Shown: positions 61,096-64,000 of the stretch, one piece after another
Layout of the letters: every line of letters begins with the position of its first letter
How positions within the stretch are numbered: the first letter of the stretch is position 1
Source: Luteolibacter yonseiensis
GTDB lineage: Bacteria; Verrucomicrobiota; Verrucomicrobiia; Verrucomicrobiales; Akkermansiaceae
Assembly (NCBI RefSeq): GCF_016595465.1
Contig: NZ_JAENIK010000010.1
Coordinates: forward strand, 4,606-68,605
Length of the DNA stretch: 64,000 nt
Reading direction: 5' to 3'
Notes under the pieces: model-generated
What the model saw: only the letters and a program-made list of their open reading frames with translations
What the model was told of the DNA's origin: nothing
Databases searched by the model: none
Position numbers and translations under genes: made by a program

Positions 61096-61872
61096 ATGAA
61101 ACGCCTCGTTCTCTTCGCCCTGTTCGCCGCCATCCCGCTCGCCGCCCATGCCGCGCCGCTCCGCGTCTTCATCCGTGGCGGGGTGAAAACCCACGGCCCG
61201 AACGCGCACGAACACGAACGTTTCCTCAACGAGTGGACCAAGCTCCTCACCGAACGCGGCATGAAGGCGGACGGCGCGAAGGACTGGCCGAACGCCATGC
61301 AGCTTTCCAAGACCGACGTGCTCGTCATGTACGCGCAGGACGGCGCGAACGCCACACCGGAGCAGAAGGAGAACCTCGCGAAATTCACCAAGCGCGGCGG
61401 CGGCATCGTCGTGATCCACACCGCGGTGGTCGGCAACGACCCCGCCTGGTGGAAGTCCGTCATCGGCGGCGCATGGGTGCAGGGCAAGACCAAGTGGCGC
61501 GAGGGGCCGATGGAGCTTCATTATTCCGAGAAGGACAAGCCCGGCGGCCCCCACCCCATCACCCTCGGCGCGGCGGACTTCAAGATGGACGACGAGATCT
61601 ACTACGATCTCGACATGTCCCCCGATGTCCGCGTGCTGGCCGAGAGCGACACCCGCGACGGCACGCCCAAGGTCCAGGCGCAGATCTGGACTTACGAAAA
61701 GGACAACTACCGCGCCTTCGTCAGCATTCCCGGCCACCTCATCGGCACCTTCGAGCGGCCGAACTACCGGGCCATCCTGCTGCGCGGCATCGCGTGGACG
61801 GCGAAGCGGACCAATCTCGACGAGTTCTGCAAGCCTGAGGAAGTCAAAGCCCTGTCCGCCCCTGACAAATGA
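61096..61872 (+). CDS. secreted ThuA-like protein
   Basis: A 258-residue exported protein (signal MKRLVLFALFAAIPLAAHA). The ThuA/trehalose-utilization fold, a glutamine-amidotransferase-like Rossmann domain, is recognisable: LRVFIRGGVKTHGPNAHEHERF, LSKTDVLVMYAQDGANATPEQKENLAKFTKRGGGIVVIHTAV, and HPITLGAADFKMDDEIYYDL, NYRAFVSIPGHLIGTFERPN. Members act in sugar metabolism, mostly without proven reactions. The frame is open upstream but the signal peptide sets the start. Its stop overlaps the next gene (ATGA). Confidence 0.9.
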   Translation: MKRLVLFALFAAIPLAAHAAPLRVFIRGGVKTHGPNAHEHERFLNEWTKLLTERGMKADGAKDWPNAMQLSKTDVLVMYAQDGANATPEQKENLAKFTKRGGGIVVIHTAVVGNDPAWWKSVIGGAWVQGKTKWREGPMELHYSEKDKPGGPHPITLGAADFKMDDEIYYDLDMSPDVRVLAESDTRDGTPKVQAQIWTYEKDNYRAFVSIPGHLIGTFERPNYRAILLRGIAWTAKRTNLDEFCKPEEVKALSAPDK

Positions 61873-62984
61873 CGGACAAGCTCCTCCCCACGCCCCGCCG
61901 CATGCTCTCGCTGGATGCCCTGCGAGGCATGGACATGCTTTGCATCATGGGGCTGGAGGACGTGATCCGCGAGCTCGCCCACTGGTGCCCGACGGCATTT
62001 CTGGAAAAACTCGCCGAGCAGTTCGAACACGTGCCGTGGGCGGGGCTGCACGCGTATGACCTGATTTTCCCGCTCTTCATGTTCCTCTCCGGCGTGTCCA
62101 TCCCGCTTTCCATGGACTCCCGGCTGGACCGTGGTGACTCGCGGTGGGACATGTGGCGGAAAATCCTGACCCGCTGCGCGCTGCTCATCCTGCTGGGCAT
62201 GGTTTACAACGGGGTGTTCTCCGACAAGCCCGTGGGACCGCGCTTCGCCAGCGTGCTCGGGCAGATCGGCATCGCATGGGCCATCGCCGCCTCGCTGCAG
62301 CTCGTCGTGCGGGACACCCGCAAGCGCGTGGCCATCCTCGTCGGCTGGCTCGCGGCCACCGCCGTCCTCCAGCTTCTCGTCCCGGTGCCCGGCCACGGCG
62401 CGGGCGTGCTCACCGAGACCGGCGCGATCAACACCTGGTTCGACCGCCTGTTCCTCCCCGGCCGCCTGCACGGCGGCAGCTTCGACCCCGAGGGCATCCC
62501 CAGCGCCATCTTCGCCGCCGCCATCACCATGGCGGGTTCCCTCGTGGGCACGTTCATGAAACGGCCCGATGCGTATTCATGGAAAACCGTCGGCACCCTG
62601 GCGGCCACCGGAGCCGCCGCCGTGCTGCTCGGCTGGGCCTGTTGGGCGGCCGGTTATCCGCCGATCAAGTCGCTGTGGACCGCGTCCTTCAACCTCCTCG
62701 CCATCGGCATCGCCACGCTGTTGTTCGCGCTGTTCTTCGGCATCATCGATGTGGCGCGCTGCCAGTCGTGGAGCTTCGCGCTGCGGGTCATCGGCATGAA
62801 TTCGCTGACCATCTACCTCGGCTCCAAGCTCGTCTCGTTCCCGGACATGTCCGCCTTCCTCTTCGGCCGGGTGGTGGGGCCCGCCGGGGATGCCGCCCCG
62901 CTGCTGCTGCTTTGCGGCGTGCTCGTGCTGGAGTGGCTGGTGCTTTATTTCTTCTACAGGCAGCGGTGGTTCCTGCGGGTGTGA
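61869..62984 (+). CDS. DUF5009 membrane acyltransferase-like protein
   Basis: A 371-residue inner membrane protein with about ten helices. The N-terminal RMLSLDALRGMDMLCIMGLE is the family start, followed by HAYDLIFPLFMFLSGVSIPLS and VLGQIGIAWAIAASLQ. It relates to heparan-alpha-glucosaminide N-acetyltransferase (HGSNAT/YeiB-like) enzymes, which move acetyl groups across the membrane to sugars. The ATGA overlap with the ThuA-like gene suggests a joint sugar-related role. The substrate is unknown. Confidence 0.9.
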   Translation: MTDKLLPTPRRMLSLDALRGMDMLCIMGLEDVIRELAHWCPTAFLEKLAEQFEHVPWAGLHAYDLIFPLFMFLSGVSIPLSMDSRLDRGDSRWDMWRKILTRCALLILLGMVYNGVFSDKPVGPRFASVLGQIGIAWAIAASLQLVVRDTRKRVAILVGWLAATAVLQLLVPVPGHGAGVLTETGAINTWFDRLFLPGRLHGGSFDPEGIPSAIFAAAITMAGSLVGTFMKRPDAYSWKTVGTLAATGAAAVLLGWACWAAGYPPIKSLWTASFNLLAIGIATLLFALFFGIIDVARCQSWSFALRVIGMNSLTIYLGSKLVSFPDMSAFLFGRVVGPAGDAAPLLLLCGVLVLEWLVLYFFYRQRWFLRV

Positions 62985-63017
62985 GCGGACGTGGAATTCC
63001 GCATCAGGGTGCCAATT

Positions 63018-63225
63018 CACCAGCGCCAACGGTGCGCGATGAGAGAGCCCGGGGCAACGCCCCGGGAATGGACGACGAAGCATATGGAGTCCTGACAGGA
63101 CGGCATCCCTGGTGCCCCGCACCGTCCTTGATTTCGTCCTTACAGGACTTGCGAAATGAGTCGGTCCATGACCCGGGGCTGCGCTGCGCTCACCCCGGTC
63201 TATCTCATTCCGCACCTTTGGTGCT
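63018..63225 (+). repeat. element A, copy A10 (short arm first) overlapping a protease gene
   Basis: About 208 bp. Short hairpin: cccggggcaacgccccggg. Long hairpin: ccggggc/caccccgg around tgcgctgcgct. The right outer arm cattccgcacctttggtgc is followed by six T, so its inner gcacc-ttt-ggtgc hairpin looks like an intrinsic terminator for the upstream gene. The left arm here is the caacgg variant and is only partly paired. The right end overlaps the last codons of the protease gene. Confidence 0.85.
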
Positions 63226-64000
63226 TTTTTCCGGAACGGTTCTCGTCGTGGACACGGTGGATCCGTTCGTTTTTTTCCGATCCTTCTCAATGATGTCGGA
63301 AAGGCGCTCCGGTTCGATCATCACGGCGATCGTCCGCAGCCTCGTATGGAAAACGGACCACTCGATCCTTGAGAGGATCCCGCACAATCCGCCGTCCGCG
63401 GTGACCACGGGCGCGCCGCTCATGCCGCCCCGCGCCACCAGGGTGGTCGGGAAATCGTGGAGGCCTTGTCCGAGATCCCGGCCCTTGGAATCCAGGACTT
63501 TTCCCGCAGCGAAAAAGGATCCGTTCCCGGTGATTTTCCGCAAGTCATAGGTCCCGTTCTTATCCGGCGCCAGCACTCCGCGTCCCTTCCGGTCCGCGCT
63601 GAACACGATGTCGCCCGGCGGTGAGGTGGCCTTCATCTTCTTGAAAAAAGGTCCTCCCGTGGGCGCGATTTTCAGCAATGCCAGATCCGCATCGGGATCG
63701 CTCCACACCAGCCGCCCGGGATGAGGTTTTTTCAGGAGGTCCGTCTCGATGAAAAACGGCTTGTCCCGCACCACGTGCCAGGCCGTCAGGTAGTATCCAT
63801 CCGCGGTCACCGCCGCCGCACGGCCTCCCGCCGGCACACCGTAGGCGGAGGAGTCCGGCCTGTCGCTCGAGCCCGTCGAGACAAGACCCACCCGCGCGCC
63901 GATGTGATCGCGCATGGCCTTCTTCTCCTTGCCATCGCCGATGTGGCGGTCCGTCTCCGTTTTCTGGAGCGCCCTCACTTCGGGATTGTCATACTTCCAG
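63205..64000 (-). CDS. trypsin-like serine protease, N-terminus outside the window
   Basis: At least 264 residues; the frame is still open at the window edge, so the beginning is missing. A GTG at 63978 is possible but the upstream residues (KYDNPEV) read as normal protein. Chymotrypsin-fold motifs: TAWHVVRDK (catalytic His), DPDADLALLKI (Asp) and ARGGMSGAPVV (Ser in GMSGAP). The C-terminal STKGAE and the stop come from the right arm of element A copy A10. It resembles DegP/HtrA-like or family S1 proteases without a visible PDZ domain. Convergent with the DUF5009 gene. Confidence 0.85.
   Translation of the reverse strand, partial: WKYDNPEVRALQKTETDRHIGDGKEKKAMRDHIGARVGLVSTGSSDRPDSSAYGVPAGGRAAAVTADGYYLTAWHVVRDKPFFIETDLLKKPHPGRLVWSDPDADLALLKIAPTGGPFFKKMKATSPPGDIVFSADRKGRGVLAPDKNGTYDLRKITGNGSFFAAGKVLDSKGRDLGQGLHDFPTTLVARGGMSGAPVVTADGGLCGILSRIEWSVFHTRLRTIAVMIEPERLSDIIEKDRKKTNGSTVSTTRTVPEKSTKGAE

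Overview
The window looks like GC-rich chromosomal DNA from a Verrucomicrobiota bacterium, probably of the Luteolibacter/Haloferula type. I infer this from two secreted proteins ending in PEP-CTERM tails with terminal RRRR, a planctomycete-type cytochrome c protein (DUF1549/DUF1553), secreted Hcp-family proteins, DUF1080 and ThuA-like proteins, and a C-terminal module (LYTEDSIQDLRG type) common in this phylum. The genus is a guess. lpxB, LptF/G, PqiABC and a porin show a Gram-negative envelope. I see no rRNA, tRNA, CRISPR array, phage or complete insertion sequence.

Layout. 1-429: minisatellites. 430-5481: GAF protein, FHA membrane protein, large secreted cytochrome c protein. 5543-8503: rpmH-rnpA-yidD-yidC. 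9782-15529: secreted proteins, two with PEP-CTERM tails, and an SdiA-regulated-like propeller protein. 16275-21845: a His-rich lipoprotein and its neighbour, lpxB, then TPR protein, bactofilin, zinc-ribbon bactofilin and nadA. 23003-27906: metG, an Asp-rich repeat protein, an LptF/G permease. 27907-29340: an AT-richer accessory patch with a Panacea-type toxin-antitoxin pair. 29509-31368: PPi-dependent phosphofructokinase and a hypothetical. 32033-38202: four tightly packed secreted-protein genes. 38339-41249: a methyltransferase and two secreted Hcp-family proteins. 41365-47437: sulfate uptake cluster (Rrf2 regulator, YezD, porin, sbp, cysT, cysW, cysA). 48000-52866: GNAT, pqiC, pqiB, split pqiA and an FAH-family hydrolase. 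53192-64000: DUF4250, an m5U RNA methyltransferase, an acyl-CoA ligase, an aminotransferase, DUF1080, ThuA-like, DUF5009 and a partial trypsin-like protease.

The most striking content is between the genes. A palindromic element of about 210 bp (called A here) occurs in ten copies (nine full, one truncated). It is a row of nested hairpins: outer arms that pair end to end, a short GC-rich hairpin on one side, a longer one on the other, and a central inverted repeat. The hairpin stems change between copies while pairing is kept, and each full copy carries exactly one short and one long arm, so the element has a hidden direction. Six different tandem repeats, mostly with 7-10 bp units, lie next to A copies. 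Further palindromic families (B, C, D, E, H) and a pyrimidine-rich repeat (F) share the intergenic space. All seven convergent gene pairs in the window have one of these elements between them.

All copy counts, pairings and boundaries were read by eye. Start codons were chosen by signal peptides, family fit and overlaps. Several operons show ATGA or TTGA stop-start overlaps, suggesting translational coupling.
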